Assembly: GCF_009176975.1 (NCBI RefSeq)
Contig: NZ_WEZG01000001.1
Span: forward strand, 620,001-684,000
From: Aureimonas psammosilenae
GTDB taxonomy: Bacteria; Pseudomonadota; Alphaproteobacteria; Rhizobiales; Rhizobiaceae
Direction of reading: 5' to 3'
DNA length: 64,000 bases
The notes under the pieces are model-generated. The model saw nothing but the letters and a program-made list of their open reading frames with translations, ran no database searches and was not told the DNA's origin. Both the position numbers and the translations under genes were made by a program. Below are positions 45,629-55,203 of this stretch, piece after piece (positions within the stretch are counted from its first letter, which is position 1; each line of letters starts with the position of its first letter).

Positions 45629-46303
45629 AAGTTCCGGACTTATGTCGCGCCCGTCGCGGCCATGGCGCTCGTCGTCGCCGCCTCGAACGTCCTCGTTCAG
45701 TTCCCCATGGCAGGGCATCTTGGCTCGGTGCCCCTTGCCGATCTTCTGACCTGGGGCGCCTTCACCTACCCCTTCGCCTTTCTGGTCACCGACCTGTCGA
45801 ACCGCTGGTACGGCCCGGCCTTCGCGCGGCGCGTGGTTTATGTCGGCTTCGCGGTGGCCGTGGCCGCGTCGATCATCGCCCCGCCGCTCCTGTTCCACGC
45901 CGGGCTGATGCCGTTCGAAACCACGGGCGAGCGTTTGATGCGGATCGCGGCGGCGTCGGGCACGGCTTTCCTTTGCGCGCAGCTTCTCGACATCTTCGTG
46001 TTCAGCCGTCTTCGCCAGCAGAAATGGTGGCAGGCCCCGGCCTTCGGCTCGCTCGCCGGCTCGGTGGTGGACACGACGATCTTCTTCACGGTCGCCTTCG
46101 CGCCGTTCTTTGCCTTTGTCGGCGCGAACGACGACTTCTCGCTGGGCCTGTCGCCGCTGCTCGGCCTTTACGGTGAAGCGCCGCGCTGGGTGTCCTGGGC
46201 GATGGGCGATTTCTGCGTGAAGTTCCTGATCGCGCTGGTCGCGCTCGTGCCCTACCGCGTCCTGATGCAGCGTGTCATGCCCTATAAGGTGCGGATGGCC
46301 TGA
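45626..46303 (+). CDS. Queuosine precursor (preQ0/preQ1) transporter, YhhQ/VUT family
   Basis: The 225-residue inner-membrane protein has six predicted transmembrane segments. The COG1738 family motifs are present: FPFAFLVTDLSNRWYGP in the second half of the first repeat, QLLDIFVFSRLRQQKWW and GSVVDTTIFFTVAF. It takes up 7-deazaguanine precursors for queuosine. The start ATG 45626 lies in the AAAAAAATGAAG tail of a candidate preQ1 riboswitch. Loss of preQ1 synthesis genes cannot be inferred from this window. GluQ-RS at 18140 also acts on queuosine tRNA. Confidence 0.9.
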   Translation: MKFRTYVAPVAAMALVVAASNVLVQFPMAGHLGSVPLADLLTWGAFTYPFAFLVTDLSNRWYGPAFARRVVYVGFAVAVAASIIAPPLLFHAGLMPFETTGERLMRIAAASGTAFLCAQLLDIFVFSRLRQQKWWQAPAFGSLAGSVVDTTIFFTVAFAPFFAFVGANDDFSLGLSPLLGLYGEAPRWVSWAMGDFCVKFLIALVALVPYRVLMQRVMPYKVRMA

Positions 46304-46434
46304 CCGATCCTGAAGCGGCGTCGCAATTAAAGGCTGCGCCCTTCGGCTAAAAGACGCATAACGGTCGCAACCAATCATCGAATCTCGCGGATGCCGGGAG
46401 GCCGCTCGCGAGAATCACGGGGGAGGGATCGATC

Positions 46435-48504
46435 TTGGCGCTTGCACGAGCGAATGCGCAGCCGTCGCGGCTGCTTCTTTGGGCGCTCGTCGCCCTTGTC
46501 GGTGCGGGCGCGCTCGGCGTCGTCGCCCTTTCGCGCGGCGAGACCATCAACGCGCTCTGGATCGTCACGGCGGCGGCCTGCACCTATCTCGTCGCCTACC
46601 GCTTCTATGGGCAGTTCATCGCGAGCCGCGTGCTTCAGGTCGACCCGAGCCGCTCGACGCCGGCCACCCGCCGCAACGACGGGCTCGACTATGTTCCCAC
46701 CAACCGCAACGTCCTGTTCGGCCACCATTTCGCGGCCATCGCCGGGGCGGGCCCGCTGATCGGCCCGGTTCTGGCGGCGCAGATGGGCTACCTGCCCGGC
46801 ACGCTCTGGCTACTCGTGGGCGTCGTCTTCGCGGGCGCGGTGCAGGACTTCATGATCCTGTTCTTCTCCACGCGCCGCGACGCCCGCTCGCTCGGCGACA
46901 TGGTGCGCACCGAGATGGGCCGCGTGCCCGGCACGATCGCCCTTGTCGGCGTCCTGATGATCATGGTGATCATCCTGGCCGTTCTGGCGCTCGTCGTGGT
47001 CAAGGCGCTGGCCGGCAGCCCGTGGGGCACCTTCACGGTGATCGCCACCATGCCGATCGCGATCTTCATGGGCCTTTATTCGCGCTATCTTCGCCCCGGC
47101 CGCGTCGGCGAAGTGTCCGCCATCGGCTTCGTGCTTCTGATCCTCGCCATCGTCCTCGGCGAGCCGGTGGCGCATTCCGGCACATTCGCGCCGATGTTCA
47201 CCTATAGCGGCGAAACGCTGGCCCTGCTTCTCATGGGCTACGGCTTCGTCGCCTCCGTGATCCCCGTCTGGCTTCTCCTCGCGCCGCGCGATTATCTGTC
47301 GACCTTCCTGAAGATCGGGACCATCATCGGTTTGGCGCTCGGCATCCTGATCGTCAGGCCCGACCTCCAGATGCCGGCCGTCACCGCCTTCATCGACGGC
47401 TCCGGCCCGGCCTTCTCCGGCGCGCTCTTCCCGTTCCTGTTCATCACCATCGCCTGCGGCGCGGTGTCGGGCTTCCATGCCCTCATCTCCAGCGGCACGA
47501 CGCCGAAGATGGTGGAGAACGAGCGGGACCTGCGCTTCATCGGCTATGGCGCGATGCTGACGGAAAGCTTCGTCGCCATCATGGCGCTGATCGCGGCCTG
47601 CGTCTTGGAGCCCGGCATCTATTTCGTGATGAACAGCCCGGCCGCCGTGATCGGCACGACGGCGGTGGAGGCCGCCGCCAAGATATCGAGCTGGGGCTTT
47701 GCCATCACGCCGGAGATGATCGAACAGATGGCCCGCGATGTCGGCGAGGGCACGATCATGTCGCGCGCCGGCGGCGCTCCGACGCTCGCCGTCGGCATGG
47801 CGCATATCCTGTCGAACGTCATCGGCGGGCAGACGATGATGGCCTTCTGGTATCATTTCGCCATTCTGTTCGAAGCGCTGTTCATCCTCACCACGGTGGA
47901 TGCCGGCACCCGCGTCGCGCGCTTCATGATCCAGGACCTTCTCGGCGCCTTCGTGCCGGCGATGAAGCAGACCCAGAAGCTCGTCCCCAACCTCCTGGCG
48001 ACGGCGCTCGCCGTTTCGGCCTGGGGCTACTTCCTGTACAAGGGCGTCACCGACCCGCTCGGCGGCATCAACACGCTCTGGCCGCTTTTCGGCATCTCCA
48101 ACCAGATGCTGGCAGCGATCGCGCTGACGCTTTCCACGGTGATCCTCTTCAAGATGAAGCGGCACCGCTACGCCTTCGTGACGGTGGTGCCGACCGCCTG
48201 GCTTCTGGTCTGCACGATGACGGCGGGCTTCCAGAAGATCTTTCACCCGGATATCCGCATCGGCTTCATGTCGCATGCCCAGCACTTCTCGGCCGCGCTC
48301 GCCGATGGGCGGCTTCTCGCGCCCGCCAAGTCCGAGGGCGAGATGCGCCAGATCATCTTCAACGATTATGTCGACGTCGCCCTCTGCGCCTTCTTCATGA
48401 TCGTGATCGTGGCGATGCTCTTCTACGCCTTCACGTCCATCCGTCAGGCCCTGTCGGTTGATCGCCCGACGACGCGGGAGGTCGGCGATGCCGTTCCTGT
48501 GTAA
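46435..48504 (+). CDS. cstA: Carbon starvation protein CstA-type peptide/pyruvate transporter, TTG start
   Basis: The 689-residue protein has many transmembrane segments (about 16-18). The CstA pattern is clear: VPTNRNVLFGHHFAAIAGAGPLIGPVLAAQMGYLPG near residue 90 and ACGAVSGFHALISSGTTPK near 340, with WPLFGISNQMLAAIAL near 560. CstA imports peptides or pyruvate during carbon limitation. The start is TTG 46435 with a strong GGGAGG ahead of it; no ATG is nearby. It overlaps ybdD by 17 bases. Confidence 0.94.
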   Translation: MALARANAQPSRLLLWALVALVGAGALGVVALSRGETINALWIVTAAACTYLVAYRFYGQFIASRVLQVDPSRSTPATRRNDGLDYVPTNRNVLFGHHFAAIAGAGPLIGPVLAAQMGYLPGTLWLLVGVVFAGAVQDFMILFFSTRRDARSLGDMVRTEMGRVPGTIALVGVLMIMVIILAVLALVVVKALAGSPWGTFTVIATMPIAIFMGLYSRYLRPGRVGEVSAIGFVLLILAIVLGEPVAHSGTFAPMFTYSGETLALLLMGYGFVASVIPVWLLLAPRDYLSTFLKIGTIIGLALGILIVRPDLQMPAVTAFIDGSGPAFSGALFPFLFITIACGAVSGFHALISSGTTPKMVENERDLRFIGYGAMLTESFVAIMALIAACVLEPGIYFVMNSPAAVIGTTAVEAAAKISSWGFAITPEMIEQMARDVGEGTIMSRAGGAPTLAVGMAHILSNVIGGQTMMAFWYHFAILFEALFILTTVDAGTRVARFMIQDLLGAFVPAMKQTQKLVPNLLATALAVSAWGYFLYKGVTDPLGGINTLWPLFGISNQMLAAIALTLSTVILFKMKRHRYAFVTVVPTAWLLVCTMTAGFQKIFHPDIRIGFMSHAQHFSAALADGRLLAPAKSEGEMRQIIFNDYVDVALCAFFMIVIVAMLFYAFTSIRQALSVDRPTTREVGDAVPV

Positions 48505-48703
48505 GGCGGTCGAGATCGGCAAGGCCATCGCCCGCACCGGCAACCTGATGGTCGGCGTGCCGGACTACGACAATTACGTCCGGCATCGCGAAGCGCAGCA
48601 TCCCGGTGATACCGTGATGTCGCTCGCCGAGTTCCACCGCAACCGCGTGGACCGTCGCTATGGCGGCGGCACGGGGCCGGACCGGATCATGCGCTGCTGT
48701 TGA
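48488..48703 (+). CDS. ybdD: YbdD/YjiX family small protein
   Basis: The 71-residue protein matches the YbdD family: MVGVPDYDNYVRH, HPGDTVMSLAEFHRNRVDRRYGG, and a Cys-Cys end. YbdD is the constant companion of CstA-type transporters and seems to aid transport. ATG 48488 has GGGAGG at good spacing and lies inside the cstA 3' end (17-base overlap). The upstream frame to 48458 lacks support. Confidence 0.92.
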   Translation: MPFLCKAVEIGKAIARTGNLMVGVPDYDNYVRHREAQHPGDTVMSLAEFHRNRVDRRYGGGTGPDRIMRCC

Positions 48704-48734
48704 AGGAGGGGAGGGCGCGTTCACCGCACCCTTT

Positions 48735-49769
48735 TCACTGGATGGCGGCCGCCGCGTTCTCGACCAGCTTGAATTCCAGAAACAGGTTGCGCTGGAAGAA
48801 CGAACTGTTGTCGTCGGAAACGAGAACCAGCCGGATGGAGCCGTCCGGGGCGCGGTAGGTGTCGAGGCCTTCCATGTTGTCGATCTCTTGCGCGAGCGTC
48901 GCCTCCATGAGGACCGGTCCGTCCACCACCGCGCCCGGACGGATCGAGCGCCCGTCGATGCGGCGGATGCGCATGCCAACGCGCGTATAGCCTTGGAAGC
49001 GGCGCTCCAGGAGCAGGAAGTCGCCGTCGGGAAGAAAGGCGCCGTCGGTCGCCGACCAGATCGGGTCACGGCGGATCTTGAACACGCCGCCGCCGGGGCC
49101 GAGAATGCCGGCGAAAAGATCGCCGTTTTCGTCAACGGAAGCTTCCGACACGGTGATCGTCCGGCCCTTCAAGGGCGAGTTCGCCGGCGCGGTCGCGATC
49201 GTCTCCAACCCCGCATTGAAGCGAAGTTCCTTTCGCGGGATCGGCAGGGGGAGAAAGCGCGGCGTGGAGGCGAAGGGGTTCAGGGCATCGCGATAAACCG
49301 CGATGCGATGGTTGATCTCGAAGCTGACCAGCGCGTCGCCGTTGTTGTCGATCCCCAGCCCCTCGGCATCCGCCTCGCCCTTGCGGCGCGGGGGCTGGCC
49401 GCCGGGGCCGAGGATCGGCGACAGGTGCGCCTCGCTCATGCCGACCGGCGCGCCCTTCTCGTCCCGCTCGATACGGCCGGCGAACCAGAGCCCGGTATCG
49501 GTGACGGCGAGGAACCGGTCGCCCTTCAGCATGCGGATGGAGGAAACGCCTTCCAGAAACGGACTGCGGCTCGTGTATGAGAAGCCCCCGACATAATCTA
49601 ACCCGCCGAAGCGTTTGCCGGCGGCGGGGCTCGTGTCGAAACGCGGGATCGGACGCGCGGCAACCGCGATGTCCTCAGCTCTCTGCAAGACCGGCGCGGA
49701 AGGGGCGGCGAGGAGGAGAAAGGCCGTCAGAATGATCGCGGCCCGAGCGCCGCGACGCGGCAGGTTCAT
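48735..49769 (-). CDS. Esterase-like phytase-domain protein, exported
   Basis: The 344-residue protein has a signal peptide ([17 protein letters not shown]) and a beta-propeller-like repeat domain: [54 protein letters not shown] and [24 protein letters not shown]. These match the 'esterase-like activity of phytase' family. The substrate is not certain. Its start overlaps the cobT stop by 4 bases (ATGA), so it is the last gene of the cobS-lipoprotein-cobT run. No link to cobalamin is implied. Confidence 0.87.
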   Translation of the reverse strand: MNLPRRGARAAIILTAFLLLAAPSAPVLQRAEDIAVAARPIPRFDTSPAAGKRFGGLDYVGGFSYTSRSPFLEGVSSIRMLKGDRFLAVTDTGLWFAGRIERDEKGAPVGMSEAHLSPILGPGGQPPRRKGEADAEGLGIDNNGDALVSFEINHRIAVYRDALNPFASTPRFLPLPIPRKELRFNAGLETIATAPANSPLKGRTITVSEASVDENGDLFAGILGPGGGVFKIRRDPIWSATDGAFLPDGDFLLLERRFQGYTRVGMRIRRIDGRSIRPGAVVDGPVLMEATLAQEIDNMEGLDTYRAPDGSIRLVLVSDDNSSFFQRNLFLEFKLVENAAAAIQ

Positions 49770-51664
49770 CGCCCGCGAACCCGCCGCCGTCCGCTTGCCG
49801 ACCCTTCGTTGTCGAACAAGGCAGCCAATTGCTCGGTCATGGCGCCGGCCAGTTCCTCGGCATCCACCAGCGTCACGGCGCGGCGATAATAGCGCGTCAC
49901 GTCGTGGCCGATGCCGATGGCGAGAAGTTCCACCGGCGAGCGCGTTTCGATCTCCTCGATCACCGCGCGCAGATGCTTTTCCAGATAGTTGCCCGGATTG
50001 ACCGACAGCGTCGAGTCGTCGACCGGCGCGCCGTCCGAGATCATCATCAGGATGCGCCGCTGTTCGGGCCGCGCCATCAGCCGCGAATGCGCCCAGATCA
50101 GCGCCTCGCCGTCGATATTCTCCTTCAAGAGCCCTTCGCGCATCATCAGGCCGAGATTGCGCCGGGCGCGACGCCAGGGCGCGTCCGCCGACTTATAGAC
50201 GATATGCCGGAGATCGTTCAGCCGGCCGGGGCGAAGCGGCTTGCCGCTCTTCAGCCAGGCCTCCCGCGCCTGACCGCCTTTCCAGGCCCGGGTGGTGAAG
50301 CCGAGCACCTCCACCTTCACTCCGCAGCGCTCCAGCGTGCGGGCGAGGATGTCGGCGCAGGTCGCCGCCACCGTGATCGGGCGTCCGCGCATCGAACCGG
50401 AATTGTCGATCAGAAGCGTGACGATCGTGTCGCGGAAGTCGGTGTCGCGCTCCATCTTGTAGGAAAGCGGCTGCGTCGGATCGATCACGATGCGCGATAG
50501 CCGCGCCGAGTCGAGATAGCCCTCTTCCAGATCGAAATCCCAGGAGCGGTTCTGCTGCGCCATCAGGCGGCGTTGCAGCCGGTTGGCGAGGCGCGCGACG
50601 ACCGCGTGAAGCGTCGACAACTGCTTGTCGAGAAAGGAGCGCAGCCGGTCGAGTTCGGCCTCGTCGCAAAGCTCTTCCGCGCCGACGATCTCATCGAAAC
50701 TCGACGAGAAGACGTGGTAGTCGCTGGTTTCCAGGAGGCTGCCCACGGGCGGCGGGGGGCGGCGCGACTCGCCCGGCGTCTCGGAATCCGGGTCGTCGTC
50801 CTCGCTCGCGTCGTCGGCGGTGATCTGGGAATCGTCGGCTTCCGCCGCATCCTCCGTTTCGCCCTCGGCCTCGGTTTCCTCGGCGCGCGAATCCTGCTCG
50901 CCCGTTTCCTTTTCCGAATTGCTCTCGTCGTTGTCGCGGTTCTGGGTGTCGCCCTGTTCTTCCGATTGCTCGTCGTTCTCGGAGGCTTCCTGCCCAAGCT
51001 CCTCGGCCATGTCCATGGCGGTGAGAAGGTCGCGGACGGCCCTGGCGAAAGCGTTCTGGTCCTCGATCGAAGACCCAAGCCGTTCCAGCCGCGCGCCGGC
51101 CTTCCCCTCCACCCAGTCGCGCCAGACATCCACTAGCGCTTCGGCGCTTTTGGGCACGGGGCGGCCGGTCAGCTTCTCGCGCACCATCAGGGCGACGGCG
51201 TCTTCCAGGGGCGCCTCGGCGCGGTCGGTGACGTCGGTCAGGTTGGAGCGGAAATACTTGTCCTCGATCATCGAGGCGAGATTGTCACCGACGCCCGGCA
51301 TGGCATTGGCGCCGATCGCCTCGACGCGCGCTTGTTCCACCGCGTCGAAGATGGCCCGCGCGGCCTTGCCGTCCGGCGAAAGCGTCGCGTGGATCTTGGC
51401 GTCGTGCCGCGCCCGGCGCAGCGCCATGGCGTCGCCGAGCCCTCGCAGGACGGCGACATCGTTGGTCGTGGCGCGCTTCGGCAATTCGGGCAGGCGCGCG
51501 CGCTGGCCGGTCAGCCCCGGACGCTCGTTGCCATAGGTGATCTCAAGCTCCGCATCGCCCGCGATGGCACGCATGCAGCCCGCCACCGCCCGGCGGAACG
51601 GCTCGCGATCCGGCGCGCCGGCCTTCGGATTCTGCTTCGCGTTGTCGCCGACACGGGGAGCCAT
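49766..51664 (-). CDS. cobT: Cobaltochelatase subunit CobT
   Basis: The 632-residue subunit of the aerobic CobNST cobalt chelatase inserts Co(II) into hydrogenobyrinic acid a,c-diamide. The C-terminal von Willebrand A domain has the MIDAS motif [12 protein letters not shown] long acidic linker (about residues 230-310, rich in Asp, Glu and Ser) precedes it. The N-terminal half includes [16 protein letters not shown] and other CobT-type blocks. In this window it follows cobS after an inserted lipoprotein gene. The CobN subunit and most cob genes are elsewhere. Its stop overlaps the phytase-like start. Confidence 0.95.
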   Translation of the reverse strand: MAPRVGDNAKQNPKAGAPDREPFRRAVAGCMRAIAGDAELEITYGNERPGLTGQRARLPELPKRATTNDVAVLRGLGDAMALRRARHDAKIHATLSPDGKAARAIFDAVEQARVEAIGANAMPGVGDNLASMIEDKYFRSNLTDVTDRAEAPLEDAVALMVREKLTGRPVPKSAEALVDVWRDWVEGKAGARLERLGSSIEDQNAFARAVRDLLTAMDMAEELGQEASENDEQSEEQGDTQNRDNDESNSEKETGEQDSRAEETEAEGETEDAAEADDSQITADDASEDDDPDSETPGESRRPPPPVGSLLETSDYHVFSSSFDEIVGAEELCDEAELDRLRSFLDKQLSTLHAVVARLANRLQRRLMAQQNRSWDFDLEEGYLDSARLSRIVIDPTQPLSYKMERDTDFRDTIVTLLIDNSGSMRGRPITVAATCADILARTLERCGVKVEVLGFTTRAWKGGQAREAWLKSGKPLRPGRLNDLRHIVYKSADAPWRRARRNLGLMMREGLLKENIDGEALIWAHSRLMARPEQRRILMMISDGAPVDDSTLSVNPGNYLEKHLRAVIEEIETRSPVELLAIGIGHDVTRYYRRAVTLVDAEELAGAMTEQLAALFDNEGSASGRRRVRGR

Positions 51665-51679
51665 CGTTACTTCAGTCTT

Positions 51680-52297
51680 TCATATCGGAATGGCTGATGA
51701 CGAAATCGGCGCGCGGTCCTCCTCGAGGATAACTGCGCTGCACCAGCCATCCGCCTTGCAGACCTCGCGGCGGTTATACCCGGAGCAATCGCCTCCTTCG
51801 ACAAAGCCTGCACACAAAGCAAACCTTTGGACGCCTCTCAGGCGTCGATCATTCCCGCCATTCTGACACCCAGATTCTTCTCCGAGATTCATGTCTGTGT
51901 AGAGCAGCTTTGCCGATTCCGGCGTGATCGTACCCTTCGAAAATTCCCAGGAATACGTCTGGTAGAACGGACCTCTGCAGAAGGCATAAAGGCAAGAATA
52001 GCTTGACGGACTTGGATCTAACGTTGAACTCTTCGGATGTGCGCAAAACGCTCCGCGGCTGCGGAGAGCGGTCAGAATTCGTTCCCCGTCATAGCCAAAC
52101 TTGCTCGAAAGACGCTGCCAATCGGCCTGCCATTCGTCGGCAGCGTTATTGCCAAGAGTTTTGAAGCCGCTTTCTTGCCGATGATAGATTTTTTCCCCCG
52201 CAGCCCACATCGAGAAACATCCCGACAGCATCAGCACAATACCGGTTGCAGCGGCCGCTACTCGAAATCTTTCGGCTGCCGCTGTCCGAGATGCCAT
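51680..52297 (-). CDS. Cysteine-rich lipoprotein of unknown function inserted between cobS and cobT
   Basis: The 205-residue protein has a lipoprotein signal peptide with lipobox LSGC (lipid Cys near residue 27). Eight further cysteines fall in GAFCAHP, SYSCLYAFCRG, SGCQNG, FALCAGF, GGDCSGY, REVCKAD and GWCSA, enough for four disulfides in the periplasm. I know no family for it. GC is lower than neighbours: 31 of 60 bases at 51901-51960 and 29 of 60 at 51961-52020. It lies 4 bases after the cobS stop and 15 before cobT, interrupting a usually tight pair. Recent acquisition is inferred. Confidence 0.7.
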   Translation of the reverse strand: MASRTAAAERFRVAAAATGIVLMLSGCFSMWAAGEKIYHRQESGFKTLGNNAADEWQADWQRLSSKFGYDGERILTALRSRGAFCAHPKSSTLDPSPSSYSCLYAFCRGPFYQTYSWEFSKGTITPESAKLLYTDMNLGEESGCQNGGNDRRLRGVQRFALCAGFVEGGDCSGYNRREVCKADGWCSAVILEEDRAPISSSAIPI

Positions 52298-52301
52298 ACT
52301 G

Positions 52302-53288
52302 TCAGTCCAACACGACGTTCGCCGCCGATTCCGGCAGTTCCTTGCCGAAGGCGCGCTGGTAGAACTCGGCGACGAGGGGGCGTTCCAGGTCGTCGCACTT
52401 GTTCAGGAAGGTCAGGCGGAAGGCGAAGCCGACATCGTTGAAGATCTCGGCATTCTCCGCCCAGGTGATGACCGTGCGGGGGCTCATCACGGTGGAAAGG
52501 TCGCCGTTGATGAAGGCCGAGCGCGTCATGTCGGCGACGCGCACCATCTTCGACACGATGTCGCGGCCTTCGCGATTGTCGAAATGCTTGGCCTTGGCGA
52601 GGACGATGCCGACCTCATTGTCGTGCGGCAGGTAGTTGAGCACCGTGACGATCGACCAGCGATCCATCTGCGCCTGATTGATCTGCTGCGTGCCGTGGTA
52701 AAGGCCGGTCGTGTCGCCGAGGCCGACCGTGTTGGCGGTGGCGAACAGGCGGAAGGCGGGGTGGGGCGTCACAACGCGGCTCTGGTCGAGCAGCGTCAGG
52801 CGGCCGGAGGTTTCCAGAACGCGCTGGATCACGAACATCACGTCCGGGCGGCCGGCGTCGTATTCGTCGAACACGAGGGCGACGTTGTTCTGGTAGGCCC
52901 AGGGCAGGATGCCGTCGCGGAACTCCGTGACCTGAAGCCCTTCGCGCACCGTGATCGCGTCCTTGCCGACGAGGTCGATGCGGCTGACATGGCTGTCGAG
53001 ATTGATGCGGATGCAGGGCCAGTTGAGGCGCGCGGCGATCTGCTCGATATGCGTCGACTTGCCCGTGCCGTGATAGCCCGCCACCATCACGCGCCGGTTG
53101 CGCGCGAAGCCCGCGAGAATGGCGAGCGTCGTCTGCTTGTCGAACAGGTAGTCGCGGTCGATCTCGGGAACGTGCGGGTCTGCCTTCGAAAAGGCGGGAA
53201 CCGTCAGGGAGCTGTCGAACCCGAAGGTCTCGCGCACCGAGACCGTGGTGTCGGGAAGCCGAGCCACATCCTGGACCGCTGCGCTCAT
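52302..53288 (-). CDS. cobS: Cobaltochelatase subunit CobS
   Basis: The 328-residue AAA+ ATPase is the motor of the aerobic cobalt chelatase. Walker A is [14 protein letters not shown] near residue 86, Walker B is ALVFDEYD, and the sensor/arginine-finger region [29 protein letters not shown] is CobS-specific. The start ATG 53288 has GGAGGTGAA immediately before it; an in-frame ATG at 53333 would add 15 unconserved residues. The 166 bases upstream contain a 24-base tandem repeat. A J-domain gene lies upstream on the same strand, as in many Rhizobiales. Confidence 0.97.
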   Translation of the reverse strand: MSAAVQDVARLPDTTVSVRETFGFDSSLTVPAFSKADPHVPEIDRDYLFDKQTTLAILAGFARNRRVMVAGYHGTGKSTHIEQIAARLNWPCIRINLDSHVSRIDLVGKDAITVREGLQVTEFRDGILPWAYQNNVALVFDEYDAGRPDVMFVIQRVLETSGRLTLLDQSRVVTPHPAFRLFATANTVGLGDTTGLYHGTQQINQAQMDRWSIVTVLNYLPHDNEVGIVLAKAKHFDNREGRDIVSKMVRVADMTRSAFINGDLSTVMSPRTVITWAENAEIFNDVGFAFRLTFLNKCDDLERPLVAEFYQRAFGKELPESAANVVLD

Positions 53289-53381
53289 TTCACCTCCAAA
53301 GCCCGCAAAACGATCGACGGGCGCAATTCTCATATGCCAGGAAAGGGCCTAATCCGCCCGGCCCCGCGCCGCAAGTCTTCA

Positions 53382-53429
53382 ATGACGCGGCGGGACAATG
53401 GTTCGATGGCGCGACGGGACAATGGTTCG
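53382..53429. repeat. 24-bp tandem duplication upstream of cobS
   Basis: Two adjacent 24-base units (53382-53405 and 53406-53429) match at 22 of 24 positions, sharing CGGGACAATGGTTCG. A third, weaker unit may follow. The unit length is a multiple of three, and on the plus strand it would read M-x-RRDNGS twice, but no gene is supported there. It sits in the J-domain/cobS spacer. Confidence 0.7.
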
Positions 53430-53454
53430 GTCGCGATGCGGAACGACCGGGTCG

Positions 53455-54060
53455 TCAGCAGAAGCCGGACTGCTTCAGGAGCTTGTAGGCCTGGATGACC
53501 TCGCGCAGGCGATCCTCGTGGCCGCGGTCGCCGCCGTTGGAATCGGGGTGATACTGCTTCACCAGAAGCTTGTAGCGGGTGCGGATGGTCTCGCCGGTGG
53601 CGTCCTGCGCCAAACTCATCGTTTCGAAGGCCTTGGCTTCCAGCGAGCGCACCGGCTTGGCGCGCTGCTTGGCCGCTTCTTCCTCGCCGAAGATGTTGAA
53701 GGCGTCGCGCGCCCGGCTCGGCCGGTATTTCGACCGCAAGGGCGCCTGCGCGGCGGCCGCGCCGCTCTTGTCCGCGCCCATCGTCCAGGTCGGGCGATGG
53801 CCGGTCATGGCGTCCTTCAGATAGACCTGGATGTCCTTGTCGTTCAGGCCGGAGAAGTAGTTGTAGGACTTGTTGTAGAGCCGCACGTGGTCGACGCAGA
53901 AGTGCAGGTACTGCCCTTCCTGGTCCCGTCCGCGCGGCGCCTTGTGGGTGCCGGGTTCCTGGCAGCCCTGCCATTCGCATACGGGTGCCTCGACCTTCTT
54001 CGCGGTGCGCGAAGCGGGCTTGATGCGTATGCCGTCGAAGAGTTTGGAGTCGAGCTTCAT
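53455..54060 (-). CDS. J-domain protein with putative zinc-binding N-terminal region
   Basis: The 201-residue protein has a C-terminal J domain with the HPD tripeptide (KQYHPDSNGGDRG) and helix IV EVIQAYKLLKQ. The N-terminal part has a C-X4-C pair (CEWQGC) followed by CVDH, a possible zinc site, and a conserved block LYNKSYNYFSGLNDKDIQVYLKDAMTGHRPTW. It is a DnaJ-like co-chaperone seen beside cobS and bolA in Alphaproteobacteria. The client is unknown. ATG 54060 (MKLDSKLFDG) is preferred over an upstream TTG at 54096. Confidence 0.87.
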   Translation of the reverse strand: MKLDSKLFDGIRIKPASRTAKKVEAPVCEWQGCQEPGTHKAPRGRDQEGQYLHFCVDHVRLYNKSYNYFSGLNDKDIQVYLKDAMTGHRPTWTMGADKSGAAAAQAPLRSKYRPSRARDAFNIFGEEEAAKQRAKPVRSLEAKAFETMSLAQDATGETIRTRYKLLVKQYHPDSNGGDRGHEDRLREVIQAYKLLKQSGFC

Positions 54061-54175
54061 CTTGCCGATTATGGGCTTCCCGAACGCCGCGAACAAGAAT
54101 TGACAGGACGCGAAAAAAGCGCCTTGTCCGAAGCGATGCGCGGCAGTCCGCCGCGCCCTTTTTTGAAGGCGCGCG

Positions 54176-54487
54176 ATGAGTGCCCATTCGAGCCGAAGCC
54201 TGGAAGCGAAACTGCGCGAGAGTTTCAGCGTCGAGAGCCTCGCGGTGATCGACGAAAGCCATCTCCATGCCGGCCATCATCACGAGGGAAGCGCCCATCA
54301 CGATGGCTTCGACGGCTCGGGCGGCACGCATTTCCGGGTGCGGATCGTGGCGAGCGATTTCACGGGCCAGAGCCGGGTCGCGCGCCACCGCGCGGTGAAT
54401 GCCGCACTGAAGACGGAACTCGGCTCCGGCGTTCATGCTCTCGCGATCGAGGCGAGCGCGCCCGGCGAAGTTCCCGCCCGTTCTTGA
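54176..54487 (+). CDS. bolA: BolA family protein
   Basis: The 103-residue protein has the BolA fold: LEAKLRESFSVESLAVIDESHLHAGHHH with the conserved His, and THFRVRIVASDF-type strand followed by RVARHRAVNAAL. BolA proteins pair with monothiol glutaredoxins to carry iron-sulfur clusters or act in stress and cell-shape control. The His-rich loop (HAGHHHEGSAHHDG) is longer than usual. It is divergent from the J-domain gene with 115 bases between starts and overlaps the next gene in TTGA. Confidence 0.93.
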   Translation: MSAHSSRSLEAKLRESFSVESLAVIDESHLHAGHHHEGSAHHDGFDGSGGTHFRVRIVASDFTGQSRVARHRAVNAALKTELGSGVHALAIEASAPGEVPARS

Positions 54488-55203
54488 GCCGTTTCGCCGG
54501 CCGGACCTCGCTGAAGCGCCGCCGGCTTCTCGTCGGCTGCTCGTTCGCGGTCAGCCTGTCGCTCGTGGCGGGCATGACGGATGCGGTCGGTTTTCTGGCG
54601 GCCGGCGATTTCGTCGCCTTCATGAGCGGCAACACGACGCGGATGTCCATTGCCTTGGCGCAAGGACGCTTCGAGCCGGCGCTCCGCCTCGCGCTCGTTC
54701 TTTGCGCCTTTGTCGCCGGCAACACGCTCGGCGTCGTTCTGGCGAGGCTCTGCGGCAACCGTCAGATCGTGCTTCTCGCCGTCGTCGCCGTCTTCACCTC
54801 GGCCGGGCTGTTTCAGGGGCAAGTGCCGTTTTCGGTCCTGTCGGTCGCCTTCGCCATGGGCATCATCAACGTGGTTCTGGAAGAGGTGAACGGCCAGCCG
54901 CTCGGCGTCAGCTATGTGACGGGCGCGCTGTCGCGCTTCGGGCGCGGCCTCGGCCGCCTTGTTCTCGGAGAAGGGCGATCCGGCTGGTGGCTGCAGATCC
55001 TGCCCTGGTTCGGGCTCTTTGCGGGAACAGTGATCGGGGCGTTTCTTCAAGAAGCGCTCGGACCTTCCGCCTTTCTCGCCTGCGGGGCGAGCGCGCTTCT
55101 CATGGGGATCGTCTCGCTCGCTATCCCGAAGCGCTGGCGGCGCGGCTTCATCGCCAGTCCTTCGCCGCAGCGTGCTGCCAAGCGGCGGATGGAAGTCAGT
55201 TGA
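54484..55203 (+). CDS. YoaK/DUF1275 family membrane protein, probable TTG start
   Basis: The 239-residue membrane protein has six or seven predicted helices. The DUF1275 pattern is AGMTDAVGFLAAGDFVAFMSGNTTRMSIALAQG, followed by GNTLGVVLAR and NVVLEEVNGQPLGVSYVTGALSRFG. The start is uncertain: TTG 54484 overlaps the bolA stop and gives a plausible first helix. An internal ATG at MTDAVGF would cut the first helix. Function is unknown. It converges on apaG with an 8-base overlap. Confidence 0.84.
   Translation: MSRFAGRTSLKRRRLLVGCSFAVSLSLVAGMTDAVGFLAAGDFVAFMSGNTTRMSIALAQGRFEPALRLALVLCAFVAGNTLGVVLARLCGNRQIVLLAVVAVFTSAGLFQGQVPFSVLSVAFAMGIINVVLEEVNGQPLGVSYVTGALSRFGRGLGRLVLGEGRSGWWLQILPWFGLFAGTVIGAFLQEALGPSAFLACGASALLMGIVSLAIPKRWRRGFIASPSPQRAAKRRMEVS

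Noticed and set aside
46383-46413. Hairpin (TCTCGCG/CGCGAGA) before cstA as a terminator or attenuator
   Set aside because: The stem is 7 bp with a 17-base loop and no T-run follows. It could be chance in GC-rich sequence.
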